Assembly: GCA_013362385.1 (NCBI GenBank)
Contig: JABFWC010000262.1
Location: forward strand, 1-5,517
DNA length: 5,517 bases
Source of the DNA: Pseudarthrobacter sp.
GTDB lineage: Bacteria; Actinomycetota; Actinomycetes; Actinomycetales; Micrococcaceae
Direction of reading: 5' to 3'
Shown here piece after piece: positions 1 through 5,517 of this stretch. The notes below the pieces were generated by a model. The model worked only from the letters and a program-made list of their open reading frames with translations, was not told the DNA's origin and did no database searches. Each line of letters begins with the position of its first letter. Position 1 is the first letter of the stretch. The translations under genes were made by a program, and so were the position numbers.

Positions 1-617
1 CTGAGCAGAAGCTCGCAGCAGAACTGCGCACCGAATTCGGCAAGGGCTACGCCCGCCGCGCCCGCGCGAACCACCAGATCCCCGCCGTCATCTATGGCCA
101 CGGCGCAGAGCCGATCCACGTCACCCTCCCGGCCAAGGCCACCACCCTGGCCGTCCGCACCCCCAACGCCCTGCTGTCCCTGGACATCAACGGTGAAGGC
201 CACCTGGCCCTGGTCAAGGACGTCCAGCGTGACCCCGTAAAGCAGATCATTGAGCACATCGACCTCCTGACCGTCCGCCAGGGCGAGAAGGTCACGGTCG
301 ACGTTCCGGTCCACCTGGAGGGCGAGGCCGCTCCCGGCACCGTGCACAACCTCGAACTGACCGCCGTGTCCGTCGAAGCCGAGGCAACCCACCTGCCCGA
401 GACCGTCACGGTCAGCATCGAAGGCCGTAACGCCGGCGAGCACATCCACGCGTCCGACCTCGCACTGCCCCAGGGCGTTGCGCTGCTGACCGACGCCGAG
501 GCGCTCGTGGTCAACATCTCCGAGGCCGTTGAGATTGCCGGGGAAGAAGAAGCCGAAGCAGCACCCGAAGCTGCAGCAGAGGAAGCTCCGGCAGCCGAAG
601 AAGCCGCTGCAGAGTAA
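1..617 (+). CDS. rplY: 50S ribosomal protein L25 / general stress protein Ctc (5' end just outside window)
   Basis: This protein binds 5S rRNA in the central protuberance of the large ribosomal subunit; longer Ctc/TL5-type members are linked to stress in Bacillus. The reading frame runs from base 3 to the TAA at 615-617. Bases 1-2 are the end of codon 2, so the ATG lies about four bases outside the window and the full protein would be about 206 residues, normal for the two-domain Ctc form. The N-terminal domain (about residues 1-90) has the family signature GKGYARRARANHQIPAVIYG, a basic RNA-binding stretch followed by a beta strand. The second, beta-rich domain covers about 95-180 and includes VPVHLEGEAAPG. 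Residues 182-206 are a low-complexity acidic Ala/Glu/Pro tail, common in actinobacterial members. It sits directly upstream of pth, a frequent pairing. Family assignment is secure; a stress role here is only inferred from the family. Confidence 0.95.
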   Translation, partial: EQKLAAELRTEFGKGYARRARANHQIPAVIYGHGAEPIHVTLPAKATTLAVRTPNALLSLDINGEGHLALVKDVQRDPVKQIIEHIDLLTVRQGEKVTVDVPVHLEGEAAPGTVHNLELTAVSVEAEATHLPETVTVSIEGRNAGEHIHASDLALPQGVALLTDAEALVVNISEAVEIAGEEEAEAAPEAAAEEAPAAEEAAAE

Positions 618-635
618 CCACTCCCGCATGTCGTT

Positions 636-664
636 GTGGCCGGATCCCGCAGGGGCCCGGCCAC
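636..664 (+). terminator. GC-rich hairpin after rplY, possible terminator or attenuator without U-tract
   Basis: GTGGCCGG (636-643) pairs perfectly with CCGGCCAC (657-664). After one A·C mismatch the stem continues with a T·G wobble and three C-G pairs (646-648 with 652-654), closing on a three-base loop GCA. It begins 18 bases after the rplY stop. No run of T follows, so it is not a classical intrinsic terminator. It could be a U-less terminator, a 3'-end mRNA stabiliser or a partial attenuator that lowers pth relative to rplY. The structure is read from the sequence; the function is inferred. Confidence 0.45.
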
Positions 665-691
665 TGCCATCTCCGGCCCCGCCCGCCTGTT

Positions 692-704
692 CGGACCCCG
701 TCCG
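692..704 (+). repeat. Small inverted repeat upstream of pth
   Basis: CGGAC (692-696) and GTCCG (700-704) form a perfect five-base-pair stem with a CCC loop, 23 bases before the pth start and 12 bases before its AGGA ribosome-binding site. Short GC-rich palindromes are expected by chance in this composition, so its meaning is uncertain. It could add to the larger hairpin at 636-664. Confidence 0.25.
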
Positions 705-716
705 CGGGCCGACCAT

Positions 717-720
717 AGGA
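717..720 (+). promoter_or_regulatory. Ribosome-binding site of pth
   Basis: AGGA lies seven bases upstream of the ATG at 728. It supports that start, which also puts the invariant GLGNPG motif at residue 9, as expected for the family. Confidence 0.6.
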
Positions 721-727
721 TTGACCC

Positions 728-1324
728 ATGACTGATACCTGGCTGATCGTAGGCCTCGGCAACCCCGGGGCGCAGAACCAAGGCAACCGGCACAACGTCG
801 GCCAGATGGTCCTCGACGAACTTGCCGGCCGCGTGGGGGCCGGGTTCAAGACGCACAAGGCACGGGCCCAGGTAGTCGAGGGACGGCTGGGAATCGGCGG
901 CCCGCGCGTCATCCTGGCCAAGCCCATGACCTACATGAACGTCTCGGGCGGCCCCGTCGCCGCGCTGGCCAACTTTTTCGGCATTGCGCCGGACCACGTG
1001 GTGGCCGTGCATGACGAGATCGACATTCCTTTTAATTCTGTCAAGCTGAAAGTTGGCGGCGGCGAAGGGGGCCACAACGGCCTGCGCGACATCTCCAAGG
1101 CGCTGGGCACGAAGGAGTACCCGCGGGTGCGCGTAGGGGTCGGCCGTCCCCCCGGCAGGATGGACACGGCCGACTATGTCCTGCGGGATTTCGGCACGGC
1201 CGAACTCAAGGAACTGCCGTTCCTGCTCGACGAAGCCGCCGACGCCGTGGAGTCACTGCTGCGGGAAGGGCTGACGGCGGCGCAGCAAAAGTTCCACCCG
1301 GCCAAATCCAGTCGTTTGCAATAA
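728..1324 (+). CDS. pth: Peptidyl-tRNA hydrolase
   Basis: This cytoplasmic enzyme cleaves the ester bond between the peptide and the tRNA in peptidyl-tRNAs that drop off the ribosome, freeing the tRNA for reuse; it is normally essential in bacteria. The 198-residue length is typical of bacterial Pth. The family motifs are in order: GLGNPG at residues 9-14, NRHNVG at 20-25, PMTYMN at 66-71, HDEID at 95-99 and GGHNGLR at 114-120. By alignment with the E. coli enzyme, the active-site residues correspond to N12, H22, N71, D96 and N117, all present. The C-terminal part (VLRDF at 151-155, then a helix rich in Ala and Leu) matches the lid and tail of the family. The ATG at 728 has an AGGA seven bases upstream. 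It follows rplY by 110 bases containing a strong hairpin, so it may be cotranscribed with rplY or partly uncoupled from it. Confidence 0.97.
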   Translation: MTDTWLIVGLGNPGAQNQGNRHNVGQMVLDELAGRVGAGFKTHKARAQVVEGRLGIGGPRVILAKPMTYMNVSGGPVAALANFFGIAPDHVVAVHDEIDIPFNSVKLKVGGGEGGHNGLRDISKALGTKEYPRVRVGVGRPPGRMDTADYVLRDFGTAELKELPFLLDEAADAVESLLREGLTAAQQKFHPAKSSRLQ

Positions 1325-1343
1325 AAAACTTAAAGGCCTTTTG

Positions 1344-1370
1344 CCCTGTCTCGTTGTCGGCCCGGCAGGG
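1344..1370 (+). repeat. Inverted repeat downstream of pth, weak terminator candidate
   Basis: CCCTGTC (1344-1350) pairs with GGCAGGG (1364-1370), with one T·G wobble and a 13-base loop. It begins 20 bases after the pth stop, just past an unusually AT-rich stretch at 1320-1342 that includes the palindrome AAAGGCCTTT (1332-1341). The following bases (TACTCTTCTACC) are pyrimidine-rich but not a true T run. It could end the rplY-pth transcript, or be an operator for the regulator gene that follows. Evidence is limited to base pairing. Confidence 0.35.
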
Positions 1371-1409
1371 TACTCTTCTACCTATGCGGGGGAGCAATGG
1401 GGCTATATC

Positions 1410-1431
1410 CCGCTACTGCAGGATGTAGGGG
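1410..1431 (+). promoter_or_regulatory. Imperfect inverted repeat overlapping the ribosome-binding site of the first regulator
   Basis: The arms CCGCTAC (1410-1416) and GTAGGGG (1425-1431) are complementary except for one G·G mismatch, around an eight-base loop. The right arm contains most of the AGGGGA ribosome-binding site (1427-1432). A folded leader could hide that site, or the repeat could be a protein-binding operator. TATATC at 1404-1409 is a poor -10 candidate just upstream, but no convincing -35 is visible, so no promoter is called. This may be chance. Confidence 0.25.
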
Positions 1432-1432
1432 A
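1427..1432 (+). promoter_or_regulatory. Ribosome-binding site deciding the start at 1440
   Basis: AGGGGA ends seven bases before the ATG at 1440. This is the only well-spaced purine-rich site in the leader that precedes an in-frame start, and it decides against the TTG at 1341. Confidence 0.6.
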
Positions 1433-1439
1433 CAAGTTC

Positions 1440-4172
1440 ATGTCAATCGAGCCACTCAGCTGGGGACGTGGGTCAATACCTCCCAATGACGGGCTGCCCA
1501 CGAGACCCTCCGCGCCGACGGAGGGCCAGTGGTCTGCGCCAGCCCGCAGTGCCAACCTTGAGGCCGCCCGCACCGCCCTCACCAGCGAGAACTCCCTCGG
1601 TGTGGTCATCACTGGCGGACGGGGAGTGGGCAAGTCCTCCCTCGCGCGGGCCGCAGTTGCTGACCTGGGACCGGACGTCTGGTCACTGCAGCTTCGCACC
1701 GGCCCCTCCGGCTCGGGCACCCCCTACGGGTGCCTGTCTTTCCTGCTGGCCCGGCTGCCGCAGGCCTACATGGGTTCACCCACCGCCATCCTGCGCGGCA
1801 TCACCTCGCTCATCCGCAGCGACGCCGCGGGCAGGCCCTGCATCATCACCCTGGACACCTCCGGAAGCATCGACGACATGAGCGCGGGGGTGCTGCTGAA
1901 TATCATGCTCACCCGCACGGCCAGGATCATTGCGGTGGCGCCCAACTCCAGCGACCTTCCGGCCGACTTCCACTGGCTGCTGACGGAGCGGAGGCTGACC
2001 GAGGTCCGGCTCAGCAACCTCAATGAACTGCAGACCAGGCAGGTCCTGCTGTCTCTGCTGGGGCATCGCGTCTCGTCCTCGCTGGTCACTACCTTCCACC
2101 AGATGGTGGGCGGCAACCCCCTGCTGCTCAAGGCCCTGGTCACCGAGCAGCAGCTGTCCGGCAACCTCGTGCTGTCCGATTCCGTCTGGACCCTCCGCGA
2201 CAAGGTCGTGCTCGACGGTGCCGCCAGCCTCGATGACATCGTCCGGTCCCGCTGGTCCCGCGAAACACCGCAAACCCGCGAAGTGATTGAGATGCTGTCC
2301 TGCGCCCGGCGGGTGGAACTGTCCAGGCTCACAGCGATCTACGGTGCCGACGTCGTGGCGGACATGGAAGATGCCGGGCTGCTGGAGATCGACGACTCCG
2401 ACCACCGCTGGGTGTCCCTGCGGGAAAAGTACATCGGAGACGTCGTCAGGACATGGCTGAGCATTTCCCGCCGCCGGGAACTGCGGGCCGTGCTGCTGGG
2501 CGGGAAGGAACCCGATCCCGCCGCCATGACGGTGGAAGAACTGATGTCCGCCGCCGCCTGGACGCACGAGTGCGAGGCCGCGCTGGGCCCCGCGCTGGCC
2601 CTTGCGGCCGCAGAAGCGGCAGTCCAGCTCTTCGATCCCCGCTTCGCCCTGACCTACGCGGACATGCTGCAAAGGACGGACCCGCAGTGGGCGCCCGCCC
2701 AACGGCAGAAAGCCGCGGCGTACCTTCAGCTGGACATGCCGGTCCAGGCCCTCGCAGCACTGGATGACATCTCGCAGCCGGAGCTGGAAGCCCTGGACCT
2801 TGAGGAGTACGCCGAGGTGGTTGCTGCCAAGGCGCGTGTCATGCTCAGGCTGCCGGGGCATGCCGGGAAGGTTCCGGAGCTCCTGGCGTCGGCCCGGGAG
2901 CGGCTCGACAAAGCAGGCATCCATGCGGCCTGGCCCGCACCGGTTGCTGTGGCCGCCAACCGCATCGCACTGAGCGAATTCGAGTACCACGCCCATGCCG
3001 GCGACTTCGCAGCCATGATCCCGGACCTGGAACGCGCAGCGGACCCCGGACTGAATCCGGACACCGGCTTCAGGTTCCGCTCCGCGATCATCCTGATGGG
3101 CGCCCTGGCCATGACCGGCCGTGAGATGGACGCGCTGAGCCTGATGCGGCAGCTCGGCGGCCAGCTCAGCGATGCCTCGCATGTTGTCGGCCTCCGCGAG
3201 AAGTACATGAAGGAGTCGTATTTCGTCTTGCTGGTGGCGGGCCAGTGGAGGCGCTGCATCGACCTCCTCAACTCCGCCGGCCAGGGCCGGCCCAGCGGCC
3301 TTCCCTACCGCAGCGCCGCCACCGAGCTCGCGGTGGGGATGGCGTACGTCTTCTCGGGCCGCGGGGAAGCGGCGCTGGAACCCCTCATTTCGGCGGCCGC
3401 GCAGCTGGAGCTCCAGCCGGTGGAAACCGCACTCCGCAGCGCGTACGCCGCCACCGCACTCGCCTACGCACAGACGGGCAACACTGCACAAGCCCGCAGG
3501 TACCTTGGCAAACTGCAAAGGACCCCCGGAACGGCCGGGTTCGCTGCCGAAAGCATTATCGAGTTCTGCGCGCTGTTGGCCGGCCGCTGGCTTGGTGATT
3601 CCGAGGCCGTGACAACCCTTAAGCAAATGGCGCGCCGCAACATGGCCGCCGGCCGGTGGACCATCGCCGGCATCGACCTGCTGGCGGCAACCGTGAACGG
3701 CAACGATGCCGACTTCCGCCTGCTGGAGGAGATCGCCGGGCATCGGCAGGGACCCCTGGCGGAAATTTCCCGGCTGACAGCCATCGGAAGCAGGACCAAG
3801 GATGCCAAGGCACTCCTGGCCGGCGGTGAACTCGCCGCCACCCTCGAGCTGGACGCCGTCGAAGCACGGTGCATGGCACTGGCGGTGGACTTCGCCCGCC
3901 AGGACGGGGACGCGATTTCGGCCAGGACCGCCCAGGCCCGCCTCGACATCCTCGCCGCAACAGTGGCCAACCTGCCGATCGTGCCCAGCAGCGGCAGCCC
4001 GCTGCTGACCAGCAGGGAACGGCAGATTGCCCGGATGGCCGGCCGGGGAGCCTCCAACCGCGACATCGCCCTGGAAATGGGCGTGTCAGTCCGGACGGTG
4101 GAGGGCCACCTGTACCAGGTCTTCACCAAGCTCGGCGTAACCTCCAGGGGTGATCTGACTGGACTCGTCTAA
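1440..4172 (+). CDS. Large LuxR-family regulator with N-terminal STAND-type P-loop ATPase (910 aa)
   Basis: A predicted cytoplasmic, signal-responsive transcription regulator of the large ATP-binding LuxR (LAL, MalT-like) type. Residues 1-40 are a Pro-rich extension without the usual GR-E motif. The Walker A motif TGGRGVGKSS is at 58-67, with K65 as the phosphate-binding lysine. The Walker B strand is IITLDTSGSIDD (about 135-146): D139 is kept, but the usual second acidic residue is T140. GGNP, usual in this ATPase class, is at 224-227. Residues from about 360 to 845 are an Ala/Leu-rich helical array resembling a TPR solenoid, the likely sensing or oligomerising part. The C-terminal LuxR helix-turn-helix (856-910) opens with LTSRE, and its recognition helix carries TVEGHL (886-891). 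No signal peptide or membrane segment is seen. The ATG at 1440 is chosen for its AGGGGA site seven bases upstream; an in-frame TTG at 1341 lacks one. The TAA overlaps an ATG at 4172, next to a paralogous regulator. Ligand and targets cannot be read from sequence. Confidence 0.9.
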   Translation: MSIEPLSWGRGSIPPNDGLPTRPSAPTEGQWSAPARSANLEAARTALTSENSLGVVITGGRGVGKSSLARAAVADLGPDVWSLQLRTGPSGSGTPYGCLSFLLARLPQAYMGSPTAILRGITSLIRSDAAGRPCIITLDTSGSIDDMSAGVLLNIMLTRTARIIAVAPNSSDLPADFHWLLTERRLTEVRLSNLNELQTRQVLLSLLGHRVSSSLVTTFHQMVGGNPLLLKALVTEQQLSGNLVLSDSVWTLRDKVVLDGAASLDDIVRSRWSRETPQTREVIEMLSCARRVELSRLTAIYGADVVADMEDAGLLEIDDSDHRWVSLREKYIGDVVRTWLSISRRRELRAVLLGGKEPDPAAMTVEELMSAAAWTHECEAALGPALALAAAEAAVQLFDPRFALTYADMLQRTDPQWAPAQRQKAAAYLQLDMPVQALAALDDISQPELEALDLEEYAEVVAAKARVMLRLPGHAGKVPELLASARERLDKAGIHAAWPAPVAVAANRIALSEFEYHAHAGDFAAMIPDLERAADPGLNPDTGFRFRSAIILMGALAMTGREMDALSLMRQLGGQLSDASHVVGLREKYMKESYFVLLVAGQWRRCIDLLNSAGQGRPSGLPYRSAATELAVGMAYVFSGRGEAALEPLISAAAQLELQPVETALRSAYAATALAYAQTGNTAQARRYLGKLQRTPGTAGFAAESIIEFCALLAGRWLGDSEAVTTLKQMARRNMAAGRWTIAGIDLLAATVNGNDADFRLLEEIAGHRQGPLAEISRLTAIGSRTKDAKALLAGGELAATLELDAVEARCMALAVDFARQDGDAISARTAQARLDILAATVANLPIVPSSGSPLLTSRERQIARMAGRGASNRDIALEMGVSVRTVEGHLYQVFTKLGVTSRGDLTGLV
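4146..4155 (+). promoter_or_regulatory. Shine-Dalgarno-like site inside the 3' end of the first regulator
   Basis: AGGGGTGATC resembles the extended anti-16S consensus AGGAGGTGATC with one base missing. Its purine core ends eight bases before the in-frame CTG at 4159 but 21 bases before the ATG at 4172. Its spacing therefore fits initiation near 4159 and does not serve the ATG. It also encodes part of the end of the upstream protein, so the match may be coincidental. Confidence 0.4.
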
Positions 4173-5517
4173 TGGACACCGGGCCACAGCCGCCCACCGG
4201 CTCCTCACCGGCCGCCGGGAACCGGTGGAACGGATCTGCAACGTCATCCGGAACGGAACCAGCCAGGCAGTCTTCGTCATGGCCGGCCCCGGCGTGGGAA
4301 AATCATCCGTCACGGACGCGGTGACCGAACGGCTTGCGGGCGAGCTGAATGTCCTGCGGATCCATGCAAGCTCGGCCCTGTCAGGAGTGCCTTTCGGGGT
4401 GCTGACCCCCTACACCGGCGACCTGACCGCTGAGGAATCGGTCTCTCCGGTTGCGGTGCTGCGGTCCATGTGGGCCTACTTCGAGAAGCTCAAGGCGGGC
4501 AACCAGGCGGGCGTCCTGCTGGCGGTTGACGACGCGCACCAGCTGGACGAGGCCTCGGCAGGCGTTTTGGCGGACCTGATCTCGGCGGGTTGGGCCACCG
4601 TGCTGGCCGCTGCCAGTCCACGGCCCGGCCTGCCGCAGCCGCTGGACCAGCTCTGGTACGACGGCCTCGCCGAGCGGGTGGACCTGCGACCGCTCAACCG
4701 GGAGCAGATCGAAGAGGTCCTCGCCCATATTTTGGACGGCACTGTTCCGGCGGCCACGGTTGACGCCGTCTGGAACGCGTCCGGCGGCAACCCGCGCATC
4801 CTGGACGCGCTGCTCCACGACGCCGCCGAAGCCGGGATCCTGGCCAAGCGCAACGGAATCTGGATACTTCTCGGGTCCCTGCCCGCCGACGGTCCCCGGC
4901 TTGGCGGCGTTGTGGCCAAGGACAATCTCCGCCGCACTCCCGAGGAACAGGAGGCACTGAAGCTCATTGCCCTGGCCGGTCCCGTGGGCCGCAAAGTCAT
5001 TGAGGACATCAGCGGCGCAGCCTTGGTCAGGTCCCTCCTGGACCAGCAGATGGTGGTGGAGTTGCCCGGAGTTCCGGCGGAGCTCACCATGTGGAACGCG
5101 CTCTTCGCCGTTGCCATCCGGCACACCATCTCGGTGTCGCGCAGCCTCCAACTGTTCGAAAAGGTCAAGGCCCACCAGGATCCGGTCCAGCTCCGCGGCG
5201 AGGGCCTGCTCCGGTCCGTGGAGTGGGCACTGGAGTGCGGCGTGCGCCCGGGCGACGACGAACTCCTGGCGGCGGCCAAGGAGGCCCTGCTGCGGTTCCG
5301 CAACTCCAGCGCACGCTCCATTGCGGCCCGGATCCACGAGCCCTCATTGCTTCCCCGCGCACAGGCAATCCAGGCGCGTGCACTCTACAACGACGGCGCC
5401 TACTCCGAAGCCCTTCCCCTTCTTGATGCATGCTGGCTCCAGCTGGCCGGCGACGCCCAGGGGCCGGCCGTCCTGCTGCTGCGCGTCTCTGCCTACCAGG
5501 CAGTCGGCCATCCCCTC
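4159..5517 (+). CDS. Second STAND-type P-loop regulator, likely LuxR family (start uncertain, 3' end cut by window)
   Basis: The frame is open from the TGA at 4156-4158 to the window end with no stop. The ATPase motifs are canonical: LLTGRREPVERI (4201-4236) matches the GR-E motif that opens LuxR-type STAND ATPases, Walker A is GPGVGKSS (4285-4308), Walker B is LLAVDDAHQLDEASAGVL (4519-4572) and GGNP is at 4783-4794. A helical region follows from about 5100. It aligns with the upstream protein: GVPFGVL with GTPYGCL, and DEASAGVL with DDMSAGVL. A C-terminal LuxR helix-turn-helix is expected but lies outside the window, so the LuxR label rests on the ATPase and the paralog. Start: the in-frame choices are CTG 4159 (good ribosome-binding site, keeps the GR-E motif) or GTG 4225 (loses the motif; GGGA only four bases upstream). 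I give 4159; a conventional gene caller would probably choose 4225. The overlapping ATG at 4172 is in another frame. Confidence 0.85.
   Translation, partial: MDSSNGHRATAAHRLLTGRREPVERICNVIRNGTSQAVFVMAGPGVGKSSVTDAVTERLAGELNVLRIHASSALSGVPFGVLTPYTGDLTAEESVSPVAVLRSMWAYFEKLKAGNQAGVLLAVDDAHQLDEASAGVLADLISAGWATVLAAASPRPGLPQPLDQLWYDGLAERVDLRPLNREQIEEVLAHILDGTVPAATVDAVWNASGGNPRILDALLHDAAEAGILAKRNGIWILLGSLPADGPRLGGVVAKDNLRRTPEEQEALKLIALAGPVGRKVIEDISGAALVRSLLDQQMVVELPGVPAELTMWNALFAVAIRHTISVSRSLQLFEKVKAHQDPVQLRGEGLLRSVEWALECGVRPGDDELLAAAKEALLRFRNSSARSIAARIHEPSLLPRAQAIQARALYNDGAYSEALPLLDACWLQLAGDAQGPAVLLLRVSAYQAVGHPL
4194..4228 (+). repeat. CCGG hairpin cluster at the start of the second regulator
   Basis: CCACCGG (4194-4200) pairs with CCGGTGG (4222-4228). 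Between these arms, CCGG (4208-4211) can pair with CCGG (4215-4218) around a three-base loop, so CCGG occurs four times within 29 bases. The right outer arm covers the GTG at 4225. The cluster could hinder initiation at that GTG, and it is the kind of sequence where assembly or replication indels arise. Confidence 0.4.

Noticed and set aside
92..1075. Minus-strand open frame of 327 codons spanning rplY and the first half of pth
   Set aside because: It is antisense to two well-identified genes, with low-complexity Ala/Ser stretches that mirror the L25 Ala/Glu tail.
1341..1439. N-terminal extension of the first regulator from an in-frame TTG at 1341
   Set aside because: No ribosome-binding site precedes it, the region contains an inverted repeat, and the ATG at 1440 has a well-placed AGGGGA. 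The extra 33 residues show no family motif.
1384..1489. Two possible leader peptides: ATG 1384 to TAG 1428 (14 codons) and ATG 1397 to TGA 1489 (30 codons)
   Set aside because: The first has no well-spaced ribosome-binding site. The second has GGGGGAG only two bases before its ATG and overlaps the regulator start. No regulatory codon run is seen in either.
1776..3743. Long open frame on the minus strand (655 codons) opposite the first regulator
   Set aside because: It lies wholly antisense to a gene with clear ATPase and helix-turn-helix motifs. Its translation is rich in Gly, His, Gln and Arg with no recognisable motif. Long antisense frames are expected in high-GC coding DNA.
4172..4324. 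Fifty-codon frame from the ATG overlapping the upstream stop, as a separate small gene
   Set aside because: Its product is Pro/Ser-rich with no motif, and from 4201 on the overlapping frame encodes the conserved ATPase. It matters only as a possible frameshifted start.
4381..5337. Minus-strand open frames opposite the second regulator
   Set aside because: The plus-strand frame carries canonical Walker A, Walker B and GGNP motifs; the minus-strand products show nothing recognisable.
1..5517. tRNA or rRNA genes, CRISPR arrays, insertion sequences, attachment sites, toxin-antitoxin or phage-defence genes
   Set aside because: Gaps between genes are at most 115 bases and hold no tRNA-like folds or regularly spaced repeats. 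No transposase or terminal inverted repeats are seen. The STAND ATPase of the first regulator is joined to a LuxR helix-turn-helix rather than a nuclease or other effector, so a defence role is not supported.

Overview
This is high-GC, densely coding bacterial DNA. Codon usage is strongly biased to G/C in third positions. The order L25/Ctc then peptidyl-tRNA hydrolase, the Ala/Glu-rich tail of the L25 protein and the very large LuxR-type ATPase regulators all suggest an actinobacterium. A soil Micrococcaceae of the Arthrobacter/Pseudarthrobacter type is my best guess, but that is inference from style, not a database match.

All four genes are on the + strand. (1) Positions 1-617: rplY/ctc, ribosomal protein L25, missing only about the first four bases. 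(2) Positions 618-727: a GC-rich gap with a strong hairpin. (3) Positions 728-1324: pth, complete, with all recognised catalytic residues. (4) Positions 1325-1439: an AT-richer leader with two imperfect inverted repeats. (5) Positions 1440-4172: a 910-residue STAND-type regulator with an N-terminal P-loop ATPase, a long helical middle and a C-terminal LuxR helix-turn-helix. (6) From about 4159 to the window edge: a second, paralogous STAND-type regulator, cut off by the window end before any DNA-binding domain would appear.

The first two genes are translation housekeeping: a 5S rRNA-binding protein and the enzyme that recycles peptidyl-tRNA. The last two look like a tandem pair of large signal-responsive transcription regulators, tightly linked at the TAA/ATG junction. 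The upstream member has a degraded Walker B motif and the downstream one a canonical motif, so the pair may have split roles. No substrate or target can be read from the window.

The least settled point is the start of the second regulator. Homology-bearing sequence begins upstream of the first ordinary start codon in frame. The overlapping ATG at 4172 is in a different frame, and the region is a dense CCGG hairpin cluster. Either the gene uses a rare CTG start behind a good ribosome-binding site, or a one-base indel (real or a sequence error) lies here.

I see no mobile elements, CRISPR arrays, tRNA or rRNA genes, and nothing that amounts to a wholly new system.
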